The notes below the pieces were generated by a model that had not been told where the DNA came from, did not search any database, and saw only the letters and a list, made by a program, of their open reading frames with translations. A stretch of DNA of 64,000 nucleotides from the NCBI GenBank assembly GCA_963599255.1, contig CAVBWS010000007.1:1-64000 (forward strand), given 5' to 3'. Shown piece by piece: positions 1-7,968 of the stretch. The stretch is from RGIG5612 sp963599255. GTDB lineage: Bacteria; Bacillota; Clostridia; Lachnospirales; Lachnospiraceae. The position numbers and the translations under genes were made by a program. Each line of letters opens with the position of its first letter. Position 1 is the first letter of the stretch.

Positions 1-1
1 G

Positions 2-1045
2 GTTGATGAGGTTATCTTTGGTAACGTTATTACAGGCGGTCTTGGACAGAACCCAGCTCGTCAGGCATCTATCAAGGCTGGTCTTCCAATCGAGTGCACA
101 GCTATGACAATCAACATCGTTTGCGGTTCTGGTCTTAAGGCAGTTGCTCTTGCAGCTAACCAGATCAAGGCTGGCGAGGCTGAAATCGTAGTTTGCGGTG
201 GTATGGAAAACATGTCAGCAGCTCCATATGCAGTTCCTTCAGCACGTTGGGGCGCAAGAATGGGCAATACTAAGATGGTTGACCTTACAGTTAATGATGG
301 TCTGTGGGATGCATTCAATGATTATCACATGGGCATCACAGCTGAGAATGTTGCTGAGAAGTGGGGTCTTACAAGAGAAATGCAGGATCAGTTTGCAGTA
401 AACAGTCAGAACAAGGCTGAGAAGGCTGTTGATTCAGGCGTATTTGATGAAGAAATCGTTCCTGTAACAATTCCTCAGAAGAAGGGTGATCCAATCGTAT
501 TCAGCAGAGACGAGCATCTTTCACGTGGCAACTCAATGGAGAAGGTTGCTAAGCTTAAACCAGCTTTCAAGAAGGATGGTACAGTTACAGCAGCTAATGC
601 TTCAGGTATCAACGATGGTGCAGCTGCACTCGTTGTTATGAGCAAAGAAAAAGCTGAAGAACTGGGAATCAAGCCACTTGCTACAGTAGTTTCTTACGCT
701 ACAGGTGGTGTTGATCCTTCAATCATGGGTGTTGGCCCTGTTCCTGCTACAAAGAAAGCTATGGAGAAGGCTGGCATTAAGTCAACTAAGGAATTCGATC
801 TTATCGAAGCAAACGAAGCTTTCGCAGCTCAGTCACTTGCAGTAGCTCATGACCTTGAGTTCGATATGGACAAGGTTAACGTAAACGGTGGTGCTATTGC
901 CCTCGGACATCCTGTAGGAGCATCAGGCGCTCGTATTCTTGTTTCACTTCTTTATGAAATGAAGAGAAGAGATTCTAAGTTAGGTCTTGCTACACTGTGC
1001 ATCGGTGGTGGTATGGGCCAGGCTTGTATCGTAAAGAGAGACTAA
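2..1045 (+). CDS. thlA: Acetyl-CoA acetyltransferase (thiolase), 5' end missing
   Basis: Condenses two acetyl-CoA to acetoacetyl-CoA, the entry step to butyrate-type fermentation. The reading frame is open from base 2, so the start lies upstream of the window; about 348 residues are present of the usual ~390. Visible family marks are the nucleophilic Cys in NIVCGSGLKAV, the GHPVGASGARI segment carrying the catalytic His, and the second active Cys in LCIGGGMGQA near the C-terminus. It is followed at 80 bases by two CoA-transferase subunits, which fits joint handling of acetoacetyl-CoA. An ATG at 104 lies inside the conserved domain and is not the true start. Biosynthetic rather than beta-oxidation use is inferred from context. 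Confidence 0.95.
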   Translation, partial: VDEVIFGNVITGGLGQNPARQASIKAGLPIECTAMTINIVCGSGLKAVALAANQIKAGEAEIVVCGGMENMSAAPYAVPSARWGARMGNTKMVDLTVNDGLWDAFNDYHMGITAENVAEKWGLTREMQDQFAVNSQNKAEKAVDSGVFDEEIVPVTIPQKKGDPIVFSRDEHLSRGNSMEKVAKLKPAFKKDGTVTAANASGINDGAAALVVMSKEKAEELGIKPLATVVSYATGGVDPSIMGVGPVPATKKAMEKAGIKSTKEFDLIEANEAFAAQSLAVAHDLEFDMDKVNVNGGAIALGHPVGASGARILVSLLYEMKRRDSKLGLATLCIGGGMGQACIVKRD

Positions 1046-1125
1046 TTATCTGATAAATATTAAGTTATTATCGGTGCCTGCCTATGAAAGTAGGCAGGCA
1101 TTTTAATGTTGGAGGTATTTTTCAA

Positions 1126-1818
1126 ATGAAAAATAAGATTATCACAGCTCAGGAAGCAGCAGCTATGATCAAGGACGGCTCAACTCTTATGGTTGGCGGT
1201 TTCATGGCTAATGGTACACCTGAGTCAATTATGGATGCGCTGGTAGAAAAGGGCGTAAAAGACTTAACAGTTATGTGCAACGATGGCGGTTTTGGTCCTG
1301 CATTCGATGAGAATGGCAATGAGACAGCAGCTCCTCGCGGCAATGGTAAGCTTATTAAGGCAAAAGCAGTTAAGAAGCTTATTGCTACACATATCGGTCT
1401 TAACAAGCAGGTTGCAGAGCAGATGAATGCCGGAACTCTTGAAGTTACTCTGGTTCCACAGGGCTCAATGGTTGAGATGATCCGTGCCGGCGGTGCTGGT
1501 CTGGGCGGCGTTCTTACACCTACAGGTGTTGGTACAGATGTTGCTGAAGGCAAGGATGTTATTACAATTGACGGCAAGGAATATCTGTTAGAGAAACCAC
1601 TTCATGCAGATGTAGCAGTTCTTCGCGGCAATATCGTTGACAAGAAGGGTAATGTATTCTATAAAGGCACAACTAAGAACTTCCAGGTTGCTATGGCAAC
1701 AGCTGCAGATCTTGTTATTGTTGAGGCTGAGAAGATTGTTGAAGTTGGCGAATTAGATCCTGATTACGTTATGACTCCATACATCTTTGTTGATTATATC
1801 GTAGGAGGTGACAAATAA
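1126..1818 (+). CDS. atoD: CoA-transferase subunit A (acetate/butyrate-acetoacetate type)
   Basis: Alpha subunit of a family I 3-oxoacid CoA-transferase, moving CoA between acetoacetyl-CoA and short-chain acids in the cytoplasm. The protein (230 residues) opens with MKNKIITAQEAAAMIKDGST and has the family GGF..NGTPE segment near residue 25 and the LVPQGSMVEMIRAGGAGLGG stretch near 115. An in-frame ATG exists at 1084, but TTGGAGG sits at the right distance before 1126, so the later start is chosen. Its TAA shares a base with the ATG of subunit B (TAATG), pointing to translational coupling. Exact acid specificity (acetate, butyrate) cannot be told from sequence. Confidence 0.93.
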   Translation: MKNKIITAQEAAAMIKDGSTLMVGGFMANGTPESIMDALVEKGVKDLTVMCNDGGFGPAFDENGNETAAPRGNGKLIKAKAVKKLIATHIGLNKQVAEQMNAGTLEVTLVPQGSMVEMIRAGGAGLGGVLTPTGVGTDVAEGKDVITIDGKEYLLEKPLHADVAVLRGNIVDKKGNVFYKGTTKNFQVAMATAADLVIVEAEKIVEVGELDPDYVMTPYIFVDYIVGGDK

Positions 1819-2483
1819 TGGCTAACGTAAAACAGATTATTGCTCACCGTGTAGCACAGGAACTCCAGGATGGTTATGTAGTAAACCTTGGTATCGGTCT
1901 TCCTACAATGGTGGCAAGCTATGTTCCTGAAGGAATTGATATTTCTCTTCAGTCTGAGAATGGTATTATCGGTATGGCAGGAGTATGTGCTCCTGAAGAT
2001 GCTGATCCAAATGTTGTTAACTCAGGCGGTGTTAATGTTTCAGTAAATCCGGGTGCTGCTTATTTTGATTCAGCAACATCATTTGGTATTATCCGTGGTG
2101 GTCATGTTGATATGACAGTTCTTGGAGCTCTTCAGGTAGACCAGGAAGGCAATATCGCATCACATATCATCCCAGGCAAGATGGTTCCTGGTATGGGCGG
2201 CGCTATGGACCTTGTTGTTGGTGCTAAGAAGGTTATCGTTGCAATGACTCATACTAATAAGGGTGCACCAAAGCTCTTCGAGCACATCTCACTTCCGGCT
2301 ACAGCACTTAAGGCTGTTGATATGATCGTTACAGAGATGGGTGTTATCGAAGTTGTTCAGGGCAAGGGATTCGTTCTTAGAGAGCTTGCTCCTGGGGTAA
2401 CAGTTGACGACATTAAGGCAGCTACAGCAGCTCCTATCGTTGTTGAAGGCGAAATCAAAGAAATGGTTATGCCGGCTGAATAA
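1818..2483 (+). CDS. atoA: CoA-transferase subunit B (acetate/butyrate-acetoacetate type)
   Basis: Beta subunit partner of the preceding gene (221 residues). It holds the SENG motif (LQSENGIIGM, about residue 52), whose Glu forms the covalent glutamyl-CoA intermediate in this family, so the enzyme should be active. The GGHVDMTVLGALQVD and PGMGGAMDLVVGAKK segments are typical. SD GGAGG lies inside the end of subunit A. A rho-independent terminator follows within 30 bases, closing the thiolase/CoA-transferase operon. Confidence 0.94.
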   Translation: MANVKQIIAHRVAQELQDGYVVNLGIGLPTMVASYVPEGIDISLQSENGIIGMAGVCAPEDADPNVVNSGGVNVSVNPGAAYFDSATSFGIIRGGHVDMTVLGALQVDQEGNIASHIIPGKMVPGMGGAMDLVVGAKKVIVAMTHTNKGAPKLFEHISLPATALKAVDMIVTEMGVIEVVQGKGFVLRELAPGVTVDDIKAATAAPIVVEGEIKEMVMPAE

Positions 2484-2508
2484 TCCTTATTTCTGAAAAT
2501 GTTTTTTA

Positions 2509-2543
2509 GGCAGAGCAGTTAATTAATTGCTCTGTCTCTTTTT
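2509..2543 (+). terminator. Terminator after CoA-transferase operon
   Basis: The hairpin CAGAGCA / TGCTCTG, with A/T pairs around the loop, is followed by TCTCTTTTT. It stands 26 bases after the atoA stop codon. Confidence 0.85.
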
Positions 2544-2546
2544 GCT

Positions 2547-2707
2547 ATAAAAGTCCTGTACGGCAGATAAGAATTCGCTGTGCTTGCAGAAGCGAATTCT
2601 TATCTATCGGACAGGCTAACCTGCATGAGCAAGTAGAGCGACAGCTCGGATTGCGAATGCAGGTGCAGTTGCGAGAGTGCTGTAAGCACGGAGCAACTGA
2701 CTTTTAT
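2547..2707 (+). repeat. Repeat A, copy 1 (long form, 161 bp)
   Basis: First full copy of a stem-loop repeat seen four times in this window. It starts ATAAAAGTC and ends GACTTTTAT, an inverted repeat at its ends. Inside are three hairpins: AGATAAGAATTCGCT with its exact complement; CCTGCAT...ATGCAGG enclosing GAGCGACAGCTC; and CAGTTGC...GCAACTG enclosing GTGCTGTAAGCAC. No ORF of note lies inside. The layout resembles a MITE or another palindromic mobile repeat. The A/T ends would fit a TA target duplication, but no transposase is present in the window to prove it. Confidence 0.8.
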
Positions 2708-2729
2708 TGACAAAATTAAGATTGGGTTA

Positions 2730-2825
2730 CAGGCTAACCTGCATGAGCAAGTAGAGCGATAGCTCGGATTGCGAATGCAGTTGCAGTTGCGAGAGTGCTG
2801 TAAGCACGGAGCAACTGGCTTTTAT
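2730..2825 (+). repeat. Repeat A, copy 2 (short form)
   Basis: Direct repeat of the right-hand two thirds of copy 1, only 23 bases downstream of it and nearly identical. It begins CAGGCTAACCTGCATG and ends GGCTTTTAT, and lacks the first hairpin. The CAGTTGC...GCAACTG stem with its GTGCTGTAAGCAC inner hairpin is intact. The tandem pair occupies most of the atoA-fba gap. Confidence 0.8.
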
Positions 2826-2842
2826 AACTAAAATTTATAAAC

Positions 2843-2895
2843 TTTTGCACAAAACTGCGTACACACAATTACTATGTACGTAGTTTTGTGCAAAA
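2843..2895. repeat. Long near-perfect inverted repeat upstream of fba
   Basis: TTTTGCACAAAACT, one unpaired base, CGTAC, a 13-base loop, GTACG, one unpaired base, then AGTTTTGTGCAAAA. This makes 19 paired positions with a single symmetric mismatch. It could be a bidirectional terminator or a cruciform site. It ends 172 bases before fba, between the A repeats and an A/T-rich stretch that probably holds the fba promoter; no convincing -35/-10 pair is claimed there. Confidence 0.7.
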
Positions 2896-3067
2896 ACACA
2901 ATTTTTCAAAATAAAAACTGTCTATTTTTTATTTAATGTCCATTTTTTTTATAATTTTACTGTGATATTATATTTACAGAAAGAAGGTATCAGTTTGGCT
3001 GTTTTTATGCTTGAAACAGGCATGAAGCAGCATTTGGATTTTATATGTATTCAGGGAGGGACAGAAT

Positions 3068-4003
3068 ATGCCATTGGTTACAAGTACAGAGATGTTTAAG
3101 AAAGCTTATGATGGCGGATATGCCATCGGTGCTTTTAATGTTAATAATATGGAGATCGTTCAGGGTATCACAGAAGCAGCTAAGGATTTAAATGCTCCGC
3201 TGATCCTTCAGGTTTCCAAGGGTGCGCGTGCATATGCTAATCATACATACCTTATGAAACTGGTTGAAGCAGCTGTTATCGAAACACAGCTTCCGATCTG
3301 CCTTCACCTGGATCATGGTGATACATTCGAGACATGCAAGAGCTGCATTGATGGCGGTTTTACATCTGTTATGATCGATGCATCATCTAAGCCATTCGAA
3401 GAGAATATTGAGATCACTAAGAAGGTTGTTGAATATGCACATGATCATGGCGTAGTTGTAGAAGCTGAATTAGGAACCCTGGCAGGTATTGAGGACGAAG
3501 TTAAAGTAAGTGCAGAGGATTCATCATATACACACCCTGAAGAGGTAGAAGAATTTGTTACAAGAACAGGATGCGATTCACTTGCTATTGCCATCGGTAC
3601 AAGCCACGGTGCATATAAGTTTAAACCGGGAACCAAGCCACAGCTTAGATTTGATGTTCTTGAAGAAGTATCTAAGAGACTTCCGGGATTCCCTATTGTT
3701 CTTCACGGCTCATCGTCTGTTCCGCAGGAATTTGTTGAAAAGATCAATAAATACGGCGGCAATATGCCGGGTGCTATAGGTGTTCCTGAAGATCAGCTGA
3801 GAAAGGCGGCTTCCATGTCTGTATGCAAGATTAACATCGATTCAGATTTAAGACTTGCCATGACAGCAACAATTCGTGAATTCTTCTATGAGCATCCAGA
3901 CAAGTTCGATCCGAGAGAATATCTGAGACCGGCTCGTACAGCCATCAAAGATATGGTTGCTCATAAGATCAAAGATGTATTAGGATGCGATAATAAAGCA
4001 TGA
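3068..4003 (+). CDS. fba: Class II fructose-bisphosphate aldolase
   Basis: Splits fructose-1,6-bisphosphate to dihydroxyacetone phosphate and glyceraldehyde-3-phosphate in glycolysis, with a metal ion. The 311-residue protein has the class II landmarks: AIGAFNVNNMEI near residue 20, the metal-binding LHLDHGD, EAELGTLAGIED (metal/active Glu region), and LHGSSSVP with its ligand His, followed by KINIDSDLRLA. A strong SD, AGGGAGGGA, sits seven bases before the ATG. It is monocistronic: a terminator follows and repeats lie upstream. A sugar-phosphate-specific (tagatose) role is possible for this family but glycolytic use is most likely. Confidence 0.95.
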   Translation: MPLVTSTEMFKKAYDGGYAIGAFNVNNMEIVQGITEAAKDLNAPLILQVSKGARAYANHTYLMKLVEAAVIETQLPICLHLDHGDTFETCKSCIDGGFTSVMIDASSKPFEENIEITKKVVEYAHDHGVVVEAELGTLAGIEDEVKVSAEDSSYTHPEEVEEFVTRTGCDSLAIAIGTSHGAYKFKPGTKPQLRFDVLEEVSKRLPGFPIVLHGSSSVPQEFVEKINKYGGNMPGAIGVPEDQLRKAASMSVCKINIDSDLRLAMTATIREFFYEHPDKFDPREYLRPARTAIKDMVAHKIKDVLGCDNKA

Positions 4004-4065
4004 TGAAAAGATATCTATGCTGAATTTGTGCGGAAAGATTCAGTGTATATATAATGTTACTCTCA

Positions 4066-4101
4066 ACAATGAATGATACCTTCGGGTATCATTTATTGTT
4101 T
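4066..4101 (+). terminator. Terminator after fba
   Basis: The stem AATGATACC-TTCG-GGTATCATT has a stable UUCG tetraloop and is extended by CAAT/ATTG; TTGTTTT follows. It lies about 65 bases after the fba stop codon. Confidence 0.85.
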
Positions 4102-4307
4102 TAGAGCCGGTGAGTTGAGAAAGCAAAATGTCGCCACTGTATTGTAGTGTTTACCTGAGCACTATTTAAAGACGAATCGGTCACTTTGTGAGACCTGGTT
4201 AATCCTTAAATAATGTTGTAATAAACGATTCCGCCATGCAAGTGTCAGGCTATAGCTGAACTGTAACATATTTTAAACATTATTTATAAATAATTATCAC
4301 ATTATGC
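4102..4307. other. Non-coding stretch with imperfect hairpin, no gene seen
   Basis: No ORF of credible length or coding character is found. Around 4164-4211 an imperfect hairpin can be drawn: ATTTAA with TTAAAT, AATC with GGTT, and GGTC with GACC around a small loop. Upstream, GCCACTGT at about 4134 recalls a B12-box core, but the surrounding pairing of a cobalamin riboswitch is not recognisable. The stretch may be a structured RNA or merely A/T-rich spacer. Confidence 0.3.
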
Positions 4308-4336
4308 TTGTAATATAACTGGATTTGATATATAAT
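4308..4336 (+). promoter_or_regulatory. Promoter within the fba-folC gap
   Basis: TTGTAA, 17 bases, then a consensus TATAAT. Transcription would begin near 4343. No start codon with an SD site follows before the terminator at 4521-4566, so the promoter appears to drive a short untranslated RNA or a leader. Confidence 0.6.
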
Positions 4337-4342
4337 CTCCCT

Positions 4343-4566
4343 CAGTGAGGCACAAATAAATCGGAGATTTATCGAAGAGGTTGGTGCAGATATATAGCAG
4401 AAGCAGTTAGGGTAGCTGCAGCTAAATAGTAGTTTTATTTATTTTGTTATTTGTCTGTTTTATCAAAAGGGAGAGGGATAATTAATACATAAATATATAG
4501 CAAAATAAATATTATATGCTAATATAGAGGATGCTTTCGTAAAGGATGGCATCCTCTATATTGTTT
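4343..4566 (+). ncRNA. Candidate small RNA or leader, unidentified
   Basis: This is the unit from the predicted start after the TATAAT box to a strong terminator: a perfect 14-bp stem AATATAGAGGATGC with its complement (4521-4562), followed by GTTTTG. Inside, small hairpins can be drawn at ATAAATC-GGA-GATTTAT and GCAG...CTGC. A purine block AAGGGAGAGGGA near 4466 looks like an SD but no ATG, GTG or TTG follows at usable distance. It lies about 107 bases before folC, so it could be a free small RNA or a leader whose terminator controls folC. I do not recognise it as a known riboswitch, T-box or 6S RNA. Confidence 0.4.
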
Positions 4567-4673
4567 TGTGAAAATTCAGTTTTGCTTATCGATGAGGATC
4601 ATACAACCGAAATAAAAAGAGAAGCCATACTCATATAGTGAAGCTGAAGCAGAAGAAAACAAGGAAATATTAA

Positions 4674-5948
4674 ATGAATTATCAAGAAGCATTAAATTAT
4701 ATAAGCAGCGTAAATTGGAAGGGTTCAAGACCTGGCCTTGAAAGAATTACAGAATTGATGAATAAACTGGGCAACCCTCAGGATACGTTAAAGTTTATTC
4801 ATATAGCAGGAACCAACGGCAAAGGCTCCGTTGCTGCATTCACATCTAATATCCTGCGGGAAGCCGGATATAAATTAGGATTATTTATATCTCCGTTTAT
4901 AGAAGTTTTTAATGAGAGAATGCAGATTAATAATCAGAATATCTCTGACGATGAGCTGGCAGAAATAGTGGAGTATATCAAGCCATTTGCAGAAGAGATG
5001 CAGGATCTGCCCACAGAGTTTGAACTTAATACGGCGATTGCCCTTGTATACTTCAGCAGGCATAATTGCGATATAGTTGTCTTCGAAGTGGGCATGGGAG
5101 GCGAGTTCGATGCCACCAATATTATAAAAAGTCCTGAAGTTGCCGTGATCACCTCCATTGGATTGGATCATGTGGAGTACCTGGGAGATACGGTAGAGAA
5201 AATCGCTGCAACCAAGTCCGGAATTATTAAACCCGGATGTGAGGTGGTGCTTTATAAACAGTCTCAAAATATAATCAATATCATAAATAAAAGGTGCATC
5301 GAGGTTAATGCCTCGCTTCATATAACCAATCCGGATAGTTTACAGTTGATAGATGCCGACATTGACAAACAGGAATTCGAAACTGCAGAATATGGCAGGC
5401 TGGTTATACATTTGCTGGCATCATACCAGAAGAATAATCTGGCAGTGGTGCTTTCAATAATGAAGATTTTGAAAAATAGAGGATATCATATCGATAATGA
5501 GAGTATAAAGCGGGGTCTGGCTCGGACGTATTGGCCGGGAAGATTTGAAGTCCTGCAAAAGAACCCGGTCTTTTTGGTGGACGGAGCTCATAATCCCCAG
5601 GGGATTGAAGCAACGGTGTCAAGCCTTAAGGCCGCATTTAAAGATAGAAGGATCATTTTCATTTTCGGCGTTCTTGCAGATAAGAATTACAATGCAATGC
5701 TTGATACGATTGAGCCTTTGGCCAAATGTATAATGTGCGTTTCACCGGAGAACAGCCGGGCATTATCAGCCAAGGATCTGGCAAATGAAGTAGCCAAAAG
5801 GAATATTCCTGCGATCATATGCGATACAATACAAAAGGGTGTGGACGAGGCTCTGTCCATGGCTCAGGCAGATGATGTGGTTTGCGCCATAGGTTCCTTG
5901 TATATGGTGGGAGACATTAAGTCTTATTATAAATCTACATATGTGTAA
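4674..5948 (+). CDS. folC: Folylpolyglutamate synthase / dihydrofolate synthase
   Basis: Adds glutamates to folates (and joins dihydropteroate to glutamate where bifunctional), trapping the cofactors in the cell. At 424 residues it has normal length. Visible are the Mur-ligase-type P-loop HIAGTNGKGSVAAF (about residues 43-56), LFISPF, the VGMGGEFDATN segment, SIGLDHVEYLG, and the C-terminal-domain motif FLVDGAHNPQG with its conserved His. AAGGAAATATTAA before the ATG provides a modest SD. In many Firmicutes folC follows valS; here it stands alone behind the candidate small-RNA unit. Confidence 0.94.
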   Translation: MNYQEALNYISSVNWKGSRPGLERITELMNKLGNPQDTLKFIHIAGTNGKGSVAAFTSNILREAGYKLGLFISPFIEVFNERMQINNQNISDDELAEIVEYIKPFAEEMQDLPTEFELNTAIALVYFSRHNCDIVVFEVGMGGEFDATNIIKSPEVAVITSIGLDHVEYLGDTVEKIAATKSGIIKPGCEVVLYKQSQNIINIINKRCIEVNASLHITNPDSLQLIDADIDKQEFETAEYGRLVIHLLASYQKNNLAVVLSIMKILKNRGYHIDNESIKRGLARTYWPGRFEVLQKNPVFLVDGAHNPQGIEATVSSLKAAFKDRRIIFIFGVLADKNYNAMLDTIEPLAKCIMCVSPENSRALSAKDLANEVAKRNIPAIICDTIQKGVDEALSMAQADDVVCAIGSLYMVGDIKSYYKSTYV

Positions 5949-6062
5949 TCGTTGCTGTATAATGTCTGTTCAGCAGCTGATGATTGTTACAAGTCAGTCC
6001 TGATTGGCGCAGGAATGATGCCGACAGGTTGATTTGTTCTGTAATATTATATAATTATACAA

Positions 6063-6101
6063 AAGGGGATTCATGACACTTAGGTGTTATGCAATCCCCT
6101 T
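6063..6101 (-). terminator. Hairpin between convergent folC and gdhA
   Basis: AAGGGGATT pairs with AATCCCCTT, and CATGACAC/GTGTTATG lies inside. Read on the - strand the stem is followed by TTTTGTATAAT, so it best serves gdhA transcripts as a second terminator; on the + strand the tail is poor in T. It may still stop folC transcription. Confidence 0.65.
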
Positions 6102-6126
6102 ATAAGCAATATTACGACAAAATAGA

Positions 6127-6181
6127 GGCTTCCCCTGTCGAGGTAACGGGAAACCGTTCCTCTTAATACAGGCGGGAAGCC
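6127..6181 (-). terminator. Terminator after gdhA, long nested hairpin
   Basis: GGCTTCCC/GGGAAGCC encloses CTGT/ACAG, which encloses an AACGG-GAAA-CCGTT stem with a GNRA tetraloop. On the - strand the tail is TCTATTTTG. It starts 78 bases beyond the gdhA stop codon. Confidence 0.75.
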
Positions 6182-6258
6182 CCTACTGGTTTCAGTAGTA
6201 ATACAAAAACAAAATCCTGTCAGGCAGAAATTTGTTTTGTCATTTGCTCAATAGAATC

Positions 6259-7608
6259 TTAGTATGTGATTCCCTGCCACAGCATAGCATCAGCAACCTT
6301 AAGGAATCCTGCAATATTAGCACCTGCAGCATAATTGCCAGGCATACCTGCTTCTTCAGCAGCGCTTTCACATGACTTGAAGATGTTAACCATGATCTCA
6401 TGAAGCTTAGCATCAACTTCCTCAGCGCTCCAGTAGATTCTCTCAGAGTTCTGAGTCATCTCAAGACCTGATGTAGCAACACCGCCTGCATTTGCAGCCT
6501 TAGCAGGTCCGAAGAGAACTCCGGCCTTCTGGAATGCAGCAATAGCTTCAGGTGTTGAAGGCATGTTAGCACCTTCACATACACACTTAACACCGTTAGC
6601 AATAAGTGCATTTGCACATTCAAGATCGATGTCATTCTGTGTAGCGCATGGAAGAGCAATATCACACTTAATTGTCCATATGCCCTTATATCCTTCTGTG
6701 TATGTAGCCTGCGGATGTGATGCAACGTATTCTTTGATACGAGCACGCTTAACTTCCTTAAGCTCCTGAACGCAAGCGATATCAACTCCGTTAGGATCAT
6801 AGATATATCCGTTAGAGTCGCACATAGCAACAACCTTGCCGCCTAATTCTGTAGCTTTCTTAGCTGCGTAGATGGCAACATTTCCTGAACCTGAGATAAC
6901 AACGATCTGATCCTTGAAGCTCTTGCCGTTAGCCTTAAGAACTTCGTTTGTGAAATAGCATAAGCCGTATCCAGTAGCTTCTGTACGGATAAGAGATCCG
7001 CCTGCGCCAACCTTCTTGCCTGTGAGAACGCCGGTGAATTCATTAGCAAGTCTCTTGTACTGTCCGAATAAATATCCGACTTCACGTCCGCCTACACCGA
7101 TATCACCTGCAGGTACGTCAGTGTCCGGACCAATGTGCTTAACAAGCTCTGTCATAAAGCTCTGGCAGAATGCCATAACTTCACGGTCTGACTTGCCCTT
7201 AGGATCAAAGTCAGAACCGCCCTTGCCGCCGCCCATTGGAAGAGTAGTAAGGCTGTTCTTGAAGATCTGCTCGAATCCTAAGAATTTTAATACTGAAAGA
7301 TTAACTGATGGGTGGAATCTGAGTCCGCCCTTGTAAGGTCCGATTGCTGAGTTGAACTGTACACGATAACCGCGGTTAACCTGTACTTTACCATTATCAT
7401 CTACCCATGGTACACGGAACATGATAACTCTCTCCGGTTCAACGATTCTCTCCATGAGTGATGCTGCCTCATACTCAGGATGTTTTTCAACGACTGGCTC
7501 AAGACTCTCGAAAACTTCTTCAACTGCCTGAAGAAACTCTTTTTCGTTAGCGCATCTTGAAGCAAGATCGTCATAAACTCTTTTTAAATATGAATTTGTT
7601 AATGCCAT
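6259..7608 (-). CDS. gdhA: Glutamate dehydrogenase, hexameric
   Basis: Interconverts 2-oxoglutarate plus ammonia and glutamate. The 449-residue protein matches the small hexameric class, often NADP-specific and anabolic. Visible are the substrate site KGGLRFHPSVN, the catalytic-Lys region LTTLPMGGGKGGSDFDPKG, VPAGDIGVGGREVGYL, and the Rossmann motif VVISGSGNVAIYA, plus GANMPSTPEA near the C-terminus. SD GGAAGGAG stands eight bases upstream, and a promoter with TTGCAA/TAAAAT lies at 7661-7689. It is a single-gene unit convergent with folC and divergent from plsX. Cofactor preference is inferred from length class, not proved. Confidence 0.96.
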   Translation of the reverse strand: MALTNSYLKRVYDDLASRCANEKEFLQAVEEVFESLEPVVEKHPEYEAASLMERIVEPERVIMFRVPWVDDNGKVQVNRGYRVQFNSAIGPYKGGLRFHPSVNLSVLKFLGFEQIFKNSLTTLPMGGGKGGSDFDPKGKSDREVMAFCQSFMTELVKHIGPDTDVPAGDIGVGGREVGYLFGQYKRLANEFTGVLTGKKVGAGGSLIRTEATGYGLCYFTNEVLKANGKSFKDQIVVISGSGNVAIYAAKKATELGGKVVAMCDSNGYIYDPNGVDIACVQELKEVKRARIKEYVASHPQATYTEGYKGIWTIKCDIALPCATQNDIDLECANALIANGVKCVCEGANMPSTPEAIAAFQKAGVLFGPAKAANAGGVATSGLEMTQNSERIYWSAEEVDAKLHEIMVNIFKSCESAAEEAGMPGNYAAGANIAGFLKVADAMLWQGITY

Positions 7609-7660
7609 ATTTGCTCCTTCCGTTTTAGTGCTTTAAAGCGATATAAGTTTTTTGGTTATA

Positions 7661-7689
7661 ATTTTATATTCATATATGAAGTATTGCAA
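7661..7689 (-). promoter_or_regulatory. gdhA promoter
   Basis: On the - strand: TTGCAA, 17-base spacer, TAAAAT. The -10 box lies about 50 bases before the gdhA start. Confidence 0.65.
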
Positions 7690-7736
7690 GAATAAAATTG
7701 ACAGAATTTTCAAAAAAATGCCAAAAAAATTCTGCG

Positions 7737-7765
7737 TTGCAAAAAAAAAACGATTTTGCTATAAT
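7737..7765 (+). promoter_or_regulatory. plsX promoter, extended -10
   Basis: TTGCAA, 17-base A-rich spacer, then TGC-TATAAT (extended -10 type). This gives a leader of roughly 195 bases before plsX, which contains a GCATAAA/TTTTATGC hairpin near 7870-7890 and no convincing ORF. The TTTTGCTATAAT string recurs before the GIY-YIG gene at 34479. The rpmF gene, often just upstream of plsX in other bacteria, is not here. Confidence 0.65.
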
Positions 7766-7968
7766 CACGGGCGTTTGGTGGTATTAACAGCGTGGTTTAT
7801 TCCATGTTGTTTTTGCTATATAGAGAAATATGTGCCAAGCAATGGTCGCCTGCGGCAAAAGATGATTTTGCATAAACATGTATTTTATGCAGTAAGATAC
7901 ATTGCATAAAATAACAGATGCAATAGTAAAACTATTAGTACAGTATTTGTTACAGGAGGGGGATTATA

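Noticed and set aside
4110..4260. Cobalamin riboswitch, suggested by CCGGTG followed by CGCCACTGTA
   Set aside because: The partner strands around CCGG and the downstream conserved core could not be matched, and the neighbouring genes are not B12-related. An Infernal search with the cobalamin model would decide.
4343..4566. T-box or tetrahydrofolate riboswitch in front of folC
   Set aside because: No GGTGGNACCGCG T-box sequence and no recognisable tetrahydrofolate riboswitch core; only promoter and terminator are clear.
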